The translations under genes and the position numbers were made by a program. A stretch of DNA of 54,938 nt from an uncultured Clostridia bacterium (lineage in GTDB: Bacteria > Bacillota > Clostridia > TANB77 > CAG-508): assembly GCA_934148985.1 (NCBI GenBank), contig CAKPDO010000005.1, forward strand, positions 1 to 54,938. Direction: 5' to 3'. Below are positions 8,023 through 16,944 of the stretch, piece by piece; positions within the stretch are counted from its first letter, which is position 1, and every line of letters begins with the position of its first letter. The notes beneath the pieces were generated by a model. That model was given only the letters and a program-made list of their open reading frames with translations, was not told the origin of the DNA and did no database searches.

Positions 8023-8051
8023 TTGACTTTTAAAACTTTCGAATATATAAT
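8023..8051 (+). promoter_or_regulatory. Promoter for the Xer-type recombinase
   Basis: -35 TTGACT, 17-nt spacer, perfect -10 TATAAT, about 30 nt before the ATG and just upstream of the ribosome-binding site CGGAGG. Confidence 0.88.
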
Positions 8052-8081
8052 AAAATCATTAACGAAACGGAGGAAAAACAA

Positions 8082-9062
8082 ATGATTTCAAGAGAAAAAA
8101 ATCCAGACTATTTAAACGGTTTTTTAGACTATATGGTAACAATACAAAACAAATCGCCAAATACTGTAAAAGAATATAATTATGACCTTGCAACATTTTT
8201 AAAATTTATAAAAATACATTTTCATTTGACAGATGAAACAGACCTAGAAAAAATTGATTATGATGATGTTTCATTAGATACAATTGAAAAAATAAAACTA
8301 GATGACCTACATTCGTTTTTAGCATATCTAACTGCAAATAACAATAGCAAAGCATCAACAAGGTCGAGAAAAGCATCCAGCTTAAGAGTTTTTTTTAATT
8401 ATTTATGCCTTAAAAATATAATTAAAATAAACCCAACTCAAAATTTAGAAACTCCTAAATTAGATAAAAGATTGCCTAAATATTTAACATTAGAACAAAG
8501 TAAAAAATTGCTTGAAGTGTCTGAAAATGAAGACAATAGAAATTGTGAAAGAGATCATGCAATTACTACTCTTTTTTTGAATTGTGGTATGCGTTTATCT
8601 GAATTAGTTAGTATTAATATTAAAGATATTAACTTTGAAGAATGTCAAATGAATGTTATTGGTAAAGGAAATAAAGAGCGAATGATTTATTTGAATAAAG
8701 CCTGTATTAATGCTGTAAAAGAATATTTGTCTGTTAGACCTAAAACTGGTGTAAAAAAAGATGATAAAAATTCTGATATGGCTCTATTTTTGAGTGAAAG
8801 ACGTCAAAGAATTGGAAAACGTACTGTTCAAGAAATTATTTACAAGGAACTACGTTTAGCTGGTATTGATTCTACTAAATATTCTGTTCATAAGTTGCGC
8901 CATACAGCTGCTACTCTTATGTATCAATATGGTGGGGTTGATATAAGAGCTTTACAAGAACTATTAGGTCATGAAAGTATTTCTACTACTGAAATTTATA
9001 CTCATGTAAGTAATGAACAAGTTAGAAATGCTGTTGAGAGAAATCCTTTGGCTGATTTGTAA
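8082..9062 (+). CDS. Tyrosine site-specific recombinase, XerC/XerD family
   Basis: 326 aa with an N-terminal SAM-like core-binding domain (FLDYMVTIQNKSPNTVKEYNYDL) and a C-terminal catalytic domain holding the tyrosine recombinase residues: R in NCGMRLSEL, K in GKGNKERMIY, HKLRH, H in LLGHESISTTE and the nucleophile in IYTHVS. The length and architecture fit chromosome dimer resolution (XerC/D-like), not a phage integrase. Arginines here are coded by CGT, CGC and AGA but never CGG. Single gene with promoter at 8023-8051 and terminator at 9068-9100. Confidence 0.9.
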   Translation: MISREKNPDYLNGFLDYMVTIQNKSPNTVKEYNYDLATFLKFIKIHFHLTDETDLEKIDYDDVSLDTIEKIKLDDLHSFLAYLTANNNSKASTRSRKASSLRVFFNYLCLKNIIKINPTQNLETPKLDKRLPKYLTLEQSKKLLEVSENEDNRNCERDHAITTLFLNCGMRLSELVSINIKDINFEECQMNVIGKGNKERMIYLNKACINAVKEYLSVRPKTGVKKDDKNSDMALFLSERRQRIGKRTVQEIIYKELRLAGIDSTKYSVHKLRHTAATLMYQYGGVDIRALQELLGHESISTTEIYTHVSNEQVRNAVERNPLADL

Positions 9063-9067
9063 TTTTT

Positions 9068-9100
9068 TAAAGCCTAGAATTAAGATGTCCTAGGCTTTAA
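9068..9100. terminator. Terminator between convergent genes
   Basis: TTAAAGCCTAG … CTAGGCTTTAA hairpin, usable from both sides. Confidence 0.8.
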
Positions 9101-9143
9101 ATTATTTATATATTTTTATTTCGACTATACATTACTATTGTTT

Positions 9144-9995
9144 TTACTCTCCTCCAAATTTACAATAATAAGTTCTAAGTTCTGGATATAGCTCACAAAC
9201 TTTGACAATATCTCCATTAGAATCAGCAATAGTAAGCCTTGGAAAAGTCATTATCATTTTTTTATCATTAAAAAATCTGTTTATTATTTTTACAAGAACT
9301 TCATCACTATAAATATCATCATATGCCTTATCCATATATGCTTGATTTTTAACCTCTATTCCCTTTTCCTTTACTGTTCTGATAGTAAAAAATGACAAAG
9401 CAAAAGCTGTTGACATGCAATCCATAAACATAAATAATGTACATAGTACAACACATATTTGTAATAAATCAGTTGAAAGTTTACCTTTTATAAAATTAAT
9501 TAATTTGTCTACTTTAGGATTTACAGAAATCATCAAATATAAACCCAAAAATCCCCAAAATACGGTATATAGCAAGCAAATTCTTCCATTAAGATTAAAT
9601 GGCATTTTAGAATAGTCCCACCATTTTAAATGTAAAATCATTTCACCTATCCAACTTACCAAATACTCTGTAATAGAGCCAACCATACATCCTCCTATAA
9701 AGAGAGTGTTGTAATTTTTCTTAAAATATTGGAGAGATAAAATCATTATAATTGCACCAATCCCATATATTGCACAAAATGGTCCGTATAAAAAGCTTTG
9801 TCTACTTTCTAAAGTTCCGTATTTTGCTAGACCAAATAATGTTTCTACAATAAATCCTATTACACTATATATTATGAAATACGCAAATAATCTCCAACAA
9901 GTAATACCAAGTATTTTATGATGTTTCTTTTCTTGCTTTGTTTTTATTATCTCTTTTTCTTGGTTAATTTCTTCTTTTTCTAAAACTTGTTCCAT
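9144..9995 (-). CDS. CmpB-like putative ABC transporter permease (integral membrane)
   Basis: 283 aa with five or so membrane segments (FAYFIIYSVIGFIVETLFG, FCAIYGIGAIIMILSL, TLFIGGCMVGSITEYLVSW, LLYTVFWGFLGLYLMI, ICVVLCTLFMFMDCMSTAF) and the family landmarks LYGPFCAIYGIG and WWDYS, typical of the 'ABC_trans_CmpB' family of Firmicutes membrane proteins. No ATPase partner is next to it, so a transport role is only a family label. Starts at ATG 9993-9995 with a T-rich, weak leader behind AGGGGATAAT. The charged N-terminus (EKEEINQEKEIIKTKQEKKHH) is cytoplasmic. Confidence 0.75.
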   Translation of the reverse strand: MEQVLEKEEINQEKEIIKTKQEKKHHKILGITCWRLFAYFIIYSVIGFIVETLFGLAKYGTLESRQSFLYGPFCAIYGIGAIIMILSLQYFKKNYNTLFIGGCMVGSITEYLVSWIGEMILHLKWWDYSKMPFNLNGRICLLYTVFWGFLGLYLMISVNPKVDKLINFIKGKLSTDLLQICVVLCTLFMFMDCMSTAFALSFFTIRTVKEKGIEVKNQAYMDKAYDDIYSDEVLVKIINRFFNDKKMIMTFPRLTIADSNGDIVKVCELYPELRTYYCKFGGE

Positions 9996-10018
9996 ATTAT
10001 ATTATCCCCTATCACAAT

Positions 10019-11785
10019 TTAAATTAAATCTTTTAATTCCAATATTAGCTTATTATAAAAATCAATTGCACCTTCGTATGTATTTATATTCTCTAAATCA
10101 ACATCTACCATTTTTAACAATTCAACTGCTTTTTTCGTACATCCTTGTTTTAACATATTTATATATTTTTCTACATATCCATCTTTTTTAGCTAAAATGT
10201 TACTTGCAATAATTATTGCCGCTGAAACTCCTGTTGCATACTTGTATACATAAAATGGTGTATAAAAATGAGGTATTCTTGCCCATTCATATTTTATTTG
10301 TTCATCTATAACACAATCTTTTCCAAAATACTCTTTATTTAAATTATAATAAATTTCAGATAAATCACTTGATGATAAAACCTCACCACTTCCTATTCTC
10401 TCGTGAACATTTTTTTCAAATTCAGCAAACATTGCTTGCCTAAATAAAGTTGCTCTAATCATTTCAAGTAATTCGTATATAATTTCTGCTTTTTTATTTT
10501 TATTTTTTTCATTATTAATTTGATATTTAGCAAGCAAAATTTCATTTGTTGTAGACGCAATTTCTGCTACCATTATAGTATAATTAGCATCTATAACATT
10601 CTGTGTTTTGTTTGAATAATATGAATGCATTGAATGGCCTAATTCATGGGCAATTGTACTTACATCTCTTTTTTCACTTACAAAGTTATCCAAAACAAAA
10701 GGATGTACACCATAAACTCCCATGCTATATGCTCCTCCCCTTTTGTTTGATTTTGGATACACATCTATCCATCTATTTTCAAATGCTTCATTTAGTTTAC
10801 TTGTATACTCTTCTCCTAATATTTTTAATGCATTTAATACATCGTTTTTTGCTTCTTCAAATGATATCTTATCACTTTTTACCTCAATTGGATTTACATA
10901 TACATCATATATGTGCATTTCATTCTTTTTTAACAACTCTTTTTTTAGTTTTATAAACTCATGGTTTACATTCATTTTGCTATGTACTGCATCAATCAAA
11001 CTATTATAAACTTTTAAATTTGAGTCATCACTATCTACAGCCTTTTCTAAAGATGATGAGTATTTACGAAGCCTTGCTGTTATTGTGTCTTGTTTAACCC
11101 TTGATATATAAAGTTCTCCTATTGTATTTAAAAATTCCTTATATTTTTTATACATTAGGTCAAAAGCTTGCTTTCTAACCTCTTCATTTTTGCTTTTTAA
11201 GAAAATTGTATAATTACTATCTGTCATTTCTACTTCTTTACCATTTTCATCTATAATATTTCCAAACTTAAATTCCGTATTTGTTAAAATATCATATGTA
11301 TTTTCACTGCTATTAAAAATTTCAGAATAATTTGCTAGAATATTTTCTTCTTCTTTTGACAAAATATGTTCTTTATTTTTTATAATTTCTTTTATTAATC
11401 TTTCATATCTTTTAAGCTCTTCGTTTTCATTTAAATATTTTAGTAAAGTTTCAGTGTCTATATCTGTTATTTCAGGTGTGATAAATGATGCTATTTTTTC
11501 AAATTCTGTGCCTATTGCCTCACATCTTTTAAATAATTTTATATTTTCACTATCTGACATGTCTAAATGAAATTTTAACATTCCATAACTATATATTTTT
11601 TCATAGTATTCTAGCGCTTTTTCATAATTTTTGTAGCACTCATAAATATTTTGTGAACTTTGAGATAATTTTCCCGTGTATTTTTTTATTTCCTCCAATG
11701 TTGAATTTAATTCTTTTATTTCTTCTTCAAAATCATCTTCTGTTTTGAAAATATCTTTTAAATTCCATGTGTATTTTTCTTGCAT
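10019..11785 (-). CDS. pepF: Oligoendopeptidase F (M3 metallopeptidase)
   Basis: 588 aa cytoplasmic zinc peptidase that degrades short peptides. Starts at MQEKYTWNLKDIF; the zinc motif HELGHSMHSY is at about residue 380, followed by the downstream glutamate helix (MVAEIASTTNE), and the C-terminal motif YKYATGVSAA is typical of PepF. The open frame continues 52 codons further upstream through repeat DNA (KRTGPNGIPKK and similar), but that segment is the transcribed leader: GAAAGGAAG lies just before ATG 11783-11785. Own promoter at 11908-11936. Confidence 0.93.
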   Translation of the reverse strand: MQEKYTWNLKDIFKTEDDFEEEIKELNSTLEEIKKYTGKLSQSSQNIYECYKNYEKALEYYEKIYSYGMLKFHLDMSDSENIKLFKRCEAIGTEFEKIASFITPEITDIDTETLLKYLNENEELKRYERLIKEIIKNKEHILSKEEENILANYSEIFNSSENTYDILTNTEFKFGNIIDENGKEVEMTDSNYTIFLKSKNEEVRKQAFDLMYKKYKEFLNTIGELYISRVKQDTITARLRKYSSSLEKAVDSDDSNLKVYNSLIDAVHSKMNVNHEFIKLKKELLKKNEMHIYDVYVNPIEVKSDKISFEEAKNDVLNALKILGEEYTSKLNEAFENRWIDVYPKSNKRGGAYSMGVYGVHPFVLDNFVSEKRDVSTIAHELGHSMHSYYSNKTQNVIDANYTIMVAEIASTTNEILLAKYQINNEKNKNKKAEIIYELLEMIRATLFRQAMFAEFEKNVHERIGSGEVLSSSDLSEIYYNLNKEYFGKDCVIDEQIKYEWARIPHFYTPFYVYKYATGVSAAIIIASNILAKKDGYVEKYINMLKQGCTKKAVELLKMVDVDLENINTYEGAIDFYNKLILELKDLI

Positions 11786-11820
11786 TTTTTTCTTCCTTTC
11801 TGTACCCATTTGTCCCATTG

Positions 11821-11899
11821 GGACCGGTTCTTTTTGGGTATCCCATTTGGACCGGTTCTTTTTGGGTATCCCATTTGGACCGGTTCTTTTTGGGTATAT
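11821..11899. repeat. Three tandem 28-bp repeats in the pepF leader
   Basis: Unit GGACCGGTTCTTTTTGGGTA plus TCCCATTT occurs at 11821, 11849 and 11877 (last copy incomplete). It lies between the pepF promoter and start codon. A related inverted copy lies between nrdD and nrdG at 51584-51636, so this is a dispersed intergenic repeat family. Confidence 0.9.
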
Positions 11900-11907
11900 T
11901 TTTTCAA

Positions 11908-11936
11908 ATTTTATCATAATATAATTGTTTTGACAA
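11908..11936 (-). promoter_or_regulatory. Promoter for pepF
   Basis: -35 TTGTCA, 17-nt spacer, -10 TAAAAT on the minus strand. The transcript would carry the three 28-bp repeats in its 5' leader. Confidence 0.75.
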
Positions 11937-11957
11937 CCCATAATTCAAGTTTTAATA

Positions 11958-11986
11958 TTGACAAAATCCTACAAATAGTTTACAGT
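11958..11986 (+). promoter_or_regulatory. Promoter for a short stand-alone transcript
   Basis: Perfect -35 TTGACA, 17-nt spacer, -10 TACAGT. The start of transcription should be near 11993 and the terminator is at 12103-12141, giving an RNA of roughly 150 nt. Confidence 0.65.
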
Positions 11987-12027
11987 TGATGTTGCCTTTC
12001 ACTTAAAGGTGGAAAGGAGGGTTATTC

Positions 12028-12096
12028 TTGGAGGACTTGATGAGATTGTTGAAACTTTATCTTATTTACTTAATCGTAAAAAGCTTAGGGGAGTAA
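12028..12096 (+). CDS. Candidate 22-aa hydrophobic peptide in a short transcript
   Basis: TTG-started reading frame (MEDLMRLLKLYLIYLIVKSL then GE) directly behind a strong GGAAAGGAGG ribosome-binding site and inside a unit with its own promoter and terminator. The peptide is amphipathic or membrane-seeking. The leader CCTTTC can pair with GAAAGG and hide the ribosome-binding site. This resembles type I toxin or small membrane peptide genes in form, but I do not recognise the family. It could instead be a non-coding regulatory RNA. Confidence 0.4.
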   Translation: MEDLMRLLKLYLIYLIVKSLGE

Positions 12097-12102
12097 ACGT
12101 AC

Positions 12103-12141
12103 AAAAAGACTGGGATTTGACACGTTTCCCAGTCTTTTTTG
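12103..12141 (+). terminator. Strong intrinsic terminator of the short transcript
   Basis: AAAAGACTGGGA … TCCCAGTCTTTTTT hairpin followed by T-rich DNA. Confidence 0.9.
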
Positions 12142-12327
12142 TTATTCTTGAATTAACTTGATTTGCAATTGCACTATTATAATAGCACATATTTTATTAT
12201 ATGTCAAATTTTAAAAAGTATTAATATTGTAAAATTTATCCTCAAAATTTTACAAATTTCACGCAAAAATTACATTCAAGTTTCATATTATATACAAAGA
12301 TATTTTGAAAGGAGGCTACGATGAATT

Positions 12328-12906
12328 TTGGAAGTAAAAGGTAAAAAAATTGGGTTTGTACTTACTGGTTCTTTCTGTACTTTTGGTAAAACAATTCCTA
12401 AAATGAAAGAACTAAAAAAAGCTGGGGCCGATATAATTCCTATTATGTCTTATAATAGCTATGAACTTGATACAAAATTTGGTAAAGCAAATGAATTTAT
12501 TAATGAAATTAAAGATATTTCTGGAAAGGATATTATTCATACAATTCAAGGAGCCGAACCAATTGGCCCTAAACATTTAACTGATGTTATGATAGTTGCA
12601 CCTGCAAGTGGAAACACTATGTCAAAACTTGCCTGTGATATTATAGATACACCTGCCTTAATGGCTGTTAAATCTCACTTAAGAAATAATTTGCCAGTTG
12701 TGATAGCACCTTCAACAAATAATGGACTTGGAGCTAATTTGGTAAGCATTGGTAGTTTGATTAACCGTAAAAATTATTATTTTGTTCCTTTTAAACAAGA
12801 TAATCCTATTACTAAACCTAGGTCTATCGTGTTTGACCCTGAATATATTATTAAAACTGTGGAAGCCGCTTTGGATGGCGAACAAATTGAACCAATACTT
12901 TTGTGA
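12328..12906 (+). CDS. dpaB: Dipicolinate synthase subunit B
   Basis: 192 aa flavoprotein-type subunit (spoVFB) that, with DpaA, turns dihydrodipicolinate into the spore-core metabolite dipicolinic acid. Visible: KGKKIGFVLTGSFCTF at the N-terminus, IQGAEPIGP, the flavin-type DVMIVAPASGNTMSKLACDI, VVIAPSTNNGLG and NYYFVPFKQDNP. The start is ambiguous: TTG 12328 is 12 nt from GGAGG, whereas ATG 12321 is at ideal distance but in another frame; losing one T from TTTT at 12326-12329 would fuse it to the gene. No dpaA lies next to it in this window, unlike the usual dpaAB operon. Confidence 0.92.
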   Translation: MEVKGKKIGFVLTGSFCTFGKTIPKMKELKKAGADIIPIMSYNSYELDTKFGKANEFINEIKDISGKDIIHTIQGAEPIGPKHLTDVMIVAPASGNTMSKLACDIIDTPALMAVKSHLRNNLPVVIAPSTNNGLGANLVSIGSLINRKNYYFVPFKQDNPITKPRSIVFDPEYIIKTVEAALDGEQIEPILL

Positions 12907-12918
12907 TTTTTTAATTGT

Positions 12919-12948
12919 GACCGTATCATTTAATAAAATGATACGGTC
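12919..12948 (+). terminator. Terminator after dpaB
   Basis: GACCGTATCATTT-AATA-AAATGATACGGTC hairpin. The U-tract is weak (CTAATAC), so efficiency is uncertain. Confidence 0.65.
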
Positions 12949-13099
12949 CTAATACAAAAAATAACCTTTTTTTATCATTATACGATATTTTATAGTAAAA
13001 ATCTAACATTTTTATATGTTTTATTTTTTATTCCAACTTTTTCCAATCTGTATATTTTATTTTTATTTGTAAATATTAATTCTTAGGTGGTGATTTTTT

Positions 13100-13273
13100 A
13101 TGACAAGTAAAGAACTTTTGTATGTTGAAGATGCTATTTCACATGAGAATTTTATGAAAAATAATAGTTGCAAAACATCTAGTAAATTATTAGATGTTAA
13201 TCTTTCTTCTTATGTAAAAGAGCTTGAAAATAAGCATACTGAATTATTTAATAAGTTTTTAAATCTATTATAG
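13100..13273 (+). CDS. Small CotF-like spore coat-associated protein
   Basis: 57 aa, start ATG 13100-13102 with TTAGGTGGTG upstream. Sequence begins MTSKELLYVEDAISHENFM and continues with a helical, polar stretch, resembling the first half of CotF-type coat proteins. It is followed 14 nt later by a second CotF-like gene, and both would be sporulation-induced. Too short for certain assignment; the pairing is the main evidence. Confidence 0.65.
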   Translation: MTSKELLYVEDAISHENFMKNNSCKTSSKLLDVNLSSYVKELENKHTELFNKFLNLL

Positions 13274-13287
13274 AAAGGGGAACTTTT

Positions 13288-13533
13288 ATGGACGACAAAG
13301 AATTAATGGAAGATGAATTACTAGTTATTAAAGGTGTATGTGATTTATATCTTCATGGTGCACTTGAGTCTACAACAAGTGAAGTTCATACAGCTTTTAA
13401 AGATGCTTTAAATACGTCTTTAGATATTCAAAATAAAATTTATAATTTAATGGCTGAAAAAGGTTGGTATAAAACTGATGTAGCTGAACAAAATAAGATT
13501 ACTGCTGCTAAGGTTAAATTTCAAAATCAGTAG
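13288..13533 (+). CDS. CotF family spore coat protein
   Basis: 81 aa, start ATG behind AAAGGGGAAC. Contains the coat F-type helices (LLVIKGVCDLYLHGALES, FKDALNTSLDIQNKIYNLM) and ends in the typical EKGWYKTDVAEQNKI. The family forms part of the spore coat. Second gene of a two-gene unit with the 57-aa protein; ends at a strong bidirectional terminator. Confidence 0.85.
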   Translation: MDDKELMEDELLVIKGVCDLYLHGALESTTSEVHTAFKDALNTSLDIQNKIYNLMAEKGWYKTDVAEQNKITAAKVKFQNQ

Positions 13534-13537
13534 TTAA

Positions 13538-13579
13538 TAAACCCTCTTGAAAGATTTTTGTTTCTTTCAAGAGGGTTTA
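13538..13579. terminator. Bidirectional terminator
   Basis: AAACCCTCTTGAAAG … CTTTCAAGAGGGTTT hairpin between the coat gene (plus) and the end of the polysaccharide operon (minus). Confidence 0.92.
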
Positions 13580-13592
13580 TTCATATTATTTT

Positions 13593-14657
13593 TTATTTAT
13601 AATTTGTTTTTTTGATAATTTGATTACTAATACTTTTAATTGTGTCATTTACTACATAATCAGATTGCCCAAAAAATTCTTTGTGTAATTTTTCAACATT
13701 ACTTTCCAATGTTACTGGTATACCATACCATCTATCTAATGTTATACCTTTTGTTTCATATGGCCATCCCATGCTGTCAGTTATATTGTATGATGCTATA
13801 CTTGGTGCTAATCCTAAAATTTCTGTTCCTGTTATATTGGTATTTATTTTTGGAAGCATTGTATTTACTAATTGATTTAATTTTGTTACACTCAAAGTCT
13901 TGGCTTTTTCAAGCATCGCTTCTATTACTGTTCTCATTCTTTCTGTTCTTTTATAGTCTCCACCAGCCGTATATCTTATCCTTGAATATGCAACAGCTTG
14001 TACACCATCCAGTGTTTGCTTTCCAGCTTTTGTTACATCTGACGATTTTATTCCTGAACTTTGTGAAGTTGCATGTATATAATCATTTATATATTTTAAT
14101 TCTTCTTTTTCTATATCTATTGTAACTCCGCCCATAACATCAACGGCTGCAATTACTGCATCAAAGTTTACGGTTAAATATTCAGATATATTTAGGTCTA
14201 AGTTTGTATTTAAAGCTTTTAGTGTGTTTTGTGCTCCGCCATATGAATATGCATGTGTTACTTTATCTAACACTTTTTTACCCTTTTCTTCTACTTGCAT
14301 ATATGTATCTCTATATACAGATATTAGTTTTATATTTTTTGTTTTCTGATCCATACTTGCAATTATAATACAATCACTTCTATTTCCAAGACCATAATCA
14401 TCTGCACGACTATCTATTCCTAATAATGCTATATTTCTATATCCAGAAAGTTCTTTTTTAGTATCTTCTGATATACCAATTTGTGTTTCATCAATCTTTT
14501 CTACATTTAGTTTTCCAAGCTTGCTACTAATGAACCCTACTCCAATACCTGCTAATATTACTAAAATTATTAGTATTACCAATAATATTCTTAAAATTAT
14601 TTTGAATACACTTGTCTTTTTCTTTTCTTTTACATTTTCCTTACTATGTTTTCCCAT
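13593..14657 (-). CDS. LytR-CpsA-Psr (LCP) family cell-wall polymer ligase
   Basis: 354 aa: a basic cytoplasmic start, a single membrane anchor (IILRILLVILIILVILAGIGVGF), then the extracellular LCP domain with ALLGIDSRADDYGLGNRSD, the pyrophosphate-binding arginines in ISVYRDTYM and YKRTERMRTVIEAM. LCP enzymes move undecaprenyl-linked glycopolymers onto peptidoglycan. As last gene of the surface-polysaccharide cluster it probably attaches the finished polymer to the wall. Confidence 0.93.
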   Translation of the reverse strand: MGKHSKENVKEKKKTSVFKIILRILLVILIILVILAGIGVGFISSKLGKLNVEKIDETQIGISEDTKKELSGYRNIALLGIDSRADDYGLGNRSDCIIIASMDQKTKNIKLISVYRDTYMQVEEKGKKVLDKVTHAYSYGGAQNTLKALNTNLDLNISEYLTVNFDAVIAAVDVMGGVTIDIEKEELKYINDYIHATSQSSGIKSSDVTKAGKQTLDGVQAVAYSRIRYTAGGDYKRTERMRTVIEAMLEKAKTLSVTKLNQLVNTMLPKINTNITGTEILGLAPSIASYNITDSMGWPYETKGITLDRWYGIPVTLESNVEKLHKEFFGQSDYVVNDTIKSISNQIIKKTNYK

Positions 14658-14715
14658 TTTTCTTCACCATACCTTTCTATAATTTTGAATTATATGCCTA
14701 CTTGTTCATAGTTTT

Positions 14716-15855
14716 TTAATTTAATTCTTCTTTTGCTAAATTTAATGCTTCTAAAATTACTTTGTCCATATCAAAATATTTGTATTGTCCTAATCTTCCT
14801 CCAAATATAACTTTATTGTCTTTATTTGCTAGTTCTTTATATTTTTCGTAAAGTTTAGTGTTTTTTTCATCATTCATTGTATAATATGGTTCTTTTCCTT
14901 GTAACCATTTGTCTGGATATTCTTTTGTTATGATTGTTTTTTGAGCTGTTATTCCTTCTGCTATTTTTCCAAGGCTTGGACCATACTCAAAATGCTTATG
15001 TTCTATTATTCTTGTATATGGTATTTCATATTCTGTATAATTTACAACAGCATTTCCTTGATAATTTTCTTCATCAAGTTCTTCTGTTTCAAATCTTAAA
15101 CTTCTATATTCTAATTCTCCATATTGATAATTGTAATATTTATCAATTGGACCTGTAAATATAATTTTTTCAGCAATGTTTTCTAATTCTTCTCTATTTT
15201 CAAAGAAATCACAATTTAATTTTACTTCTATTCCCTCTAGCATTTTTTCTATTATTCCAGTGTATCCGCCTATTGGAATTCCTTGATATATGTCGTTAAA
15301 GTAATTATTATCATATATAAATCTTACAGGCAATCTCTTTATTATGAAACTTGGTAATTCTGTTGCTCTTTTTCCCCATTGCTTTTCTGTATATCCTTTT
15401 ACTAATTTTTCATATATTGTTTTTCCAACTAGGCTGATTGCTTGTTCTTCTAGATTTTGTGGATTTGTTATTTTTGCTTCTCTTTTTTCTTCTTCAATTT
15501 TTTCTTTTGCTTGTTTTGGTGTTGTTACTCCCCATAATTTGTTAAATGTGTTCATGTTAAATGGCATATTGTATAATTCATCTTTGTATCTTGCAACTGG
15601 CGAGTTTGTATATCTGTTAAATTCTGCAAATTGATTTATATAATCCCATATTTCTTTGTTACTTGTGTGGAATATGTGTGCTCCATATTTGTGGACATTT
15701 ATTCCGTCTTTGTTTTCTGTGTAGATGTTTCCTGCTATATGAGGACGTTTATCTATTACTAAACATTTCTTTCCTTTTTTTGTTGCTTCATGAGCAAATG
15801 TTGCTCCAAATAGGCCTGAGCCTACTATTAGGTAATTGTATTTTTTCATTTTCAT
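14716..15855 (-). CDS. glf: UDP-galactopyranose mutase
   Basis: 379 aa FAD enzyme that converts UDP-galactopyranose to UDP-galactofuranose. The dinucleotide-binding N-terminus YLIVGSGLFGATFAHEA, VIDKRPHIAGNIYTE and HKYGAHIFHTSNKEIW are all present, as is FGGRLGQYKYFDMD at the C-terminus. It predicts that the polymer made by this cluster contains galactofuranose. The gene lies between an acyltransferase and the LCP ligase in the same direction. Confidence 0.96.
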   Translation of the reverse strand: MKMKKYNYLIVGSGLFGATFAHEATKKGKKCLVIDKRPHIAGNIYTENKDGINVHKYGAHIFHTSNKEIWDYINQFAEFNRYTNSPVARYKDELYNMPFNMNTFNKLWGVTTPKQAKEKIEEEKREAKITNPQNLEEQAISLVGKTIYEKLVKGYTEKQWGKRATELPSFIIKRLPVRFIYDNNYFNDIYQGIPIGGYTGIIEKMLEGIEVKLNCDFFENREELENIAEKIIFTGPIDKYYNYQYGELEYRSLRFETEELDEENYQGNAVVNYTEYEIPYTRIIEHKHFEYGPSLGKIAEGITAQKTIITKEYPDKWLQGKEPYYTMNDEKNTKLYEKYKELANKDNKVIFGGRLGQYKYFDMDKVILEALNLAKEELN

Positions 15856-15867
15856 TTTCCTTTCTTA

Positions 15868-16920
15868 TTATGGTACTATTCTTTTTACTATAGGTATTTT
15901 CTTTAAAAGATAAACAATACATAATGAAATTATATATGTTGTTATAACACCTATAGTTCTCCACTGCCAGCTATAAATGCTAAGTTCCAGCAATGTAACC
16001 TCATAATAAATAACTATCTTATGTATTAAATAAATTCCAAAACTGCATCCTGACATATTAGCTAATATACTAGATACTTTGTTATTTTCTTCTATAGCTA
16101 TAAAATTCATATTCTTAAAAAATATAAATACCGCACTTGCTAAAAACACCGAATGAAATTGTGTATAACCAAATAATCTTCTATCCAAAGTTCCATTTTT
16201 TGTAGAAAAATAATATATCAGTATATACCTAGAAATTACAGATATTATTCCCAAACAATAAATTATACGCATATATTTTTTATTTAATTTTTCCGTCGTC
16301 GATAATAAATATCCAAGGAAAATAAATATTAAATATCCATTAAAAAGAAGTGATAAATCTCCATTATATGTTATTCCAAACATTTCTAATACAACAGGTA
16401 GTACAGACTGTGTAACAAATAATACAGCAACAGCATACCATAAAGTATTTCTGTATTTTTCATCAGCCAAATGTGATATTACTGGCATTGTTAAATATAC
16501 TCCCAAAATAAGAAATATAAAATAATATGTGCTTTCTTCTCCATTAGAAAAAATTATATTTAATATTTCTTTTATTGTAAAATGTTCTATCTCTAATGCT
16601 CCATTTATATATTTCCATATAATCATAACAGCTGCCCAAAAAACAAAAGGAACTACTACTTTCATAACTCTTTTTCTGAAAAACGTTTTTGTATCATATT
16701 TTTTTCTGTAATTCATTAATGTTGCGCCAGTAATCATTAAAAAGACAGGTACTGCCCAAAAGCAAATAACTTCAACCAACAGACTTGTAGTCCATGCTCT
16801 ATCTGTTGAATATCCATGTACAATACCATTACAATGCATTGCAACTACACAAATCATCGCCAATATATTTAGTACATCTATGTAAATAATGCGTTTTTTT
16901 ACTTTTTTATTTTGTTCCAT
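15868..16920 (-). CDS. Acyltransferase 3 family membrane protein
   Basis: 350 aa, about ten membrane segments, with the family motif RIIYIDVLNILAMICVVAMHCNG at the N-terminus and VPVFLMITGATLMNYRK after it. Such proteins O-acetylate or otherwise acylate exported glycans. In this operon it most likely decorates the surface polysaccharide. It starts 24 nt after the upstream GtrII-like gene ends. Confidence 0.88.
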   Translation of the reverse strand: MEQNKKVKKRIIYIDVLNILAMICVVAMHCNGIVHGYSTDRAWTTSLLVEVICFWAVPVFLMITGATLMNYRKKYDTKTFFRKRVMKVVVPFVFWAAVMIIWKYINGALEIEHFTIKEILNIIFSNGEESTYYFIFLILGVYLTMPVISHLADEKYRNTLWYAVAVLFVTQSVLPVVLEMFGITYNGDLSLLFNGYLIFIFLGYLLSTTEKLNKKYMRIIYCLGIISVISRYILIYYFSTKNGTLDRRLFGYTQFHSVFLASAVFIFFKNMNFIAIEENNKVSSILANMSGCSFGIYLIHKIVIYYEVTLLELSIYSWQWRTIGVITTYIISLCIVYLLKKIPIVKRIVP

Positions 16921-16944
16921 AATAACCTGTAACCTCTTTCTGCT

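Noticed and set aside
10019..11941. Longer reading of pepF starting at 11941
   Set aside because: The extra N-terminal 52 codons run through the 28-bp repeats and across the promoter; the ribosome-binding site supports ATG 11785.
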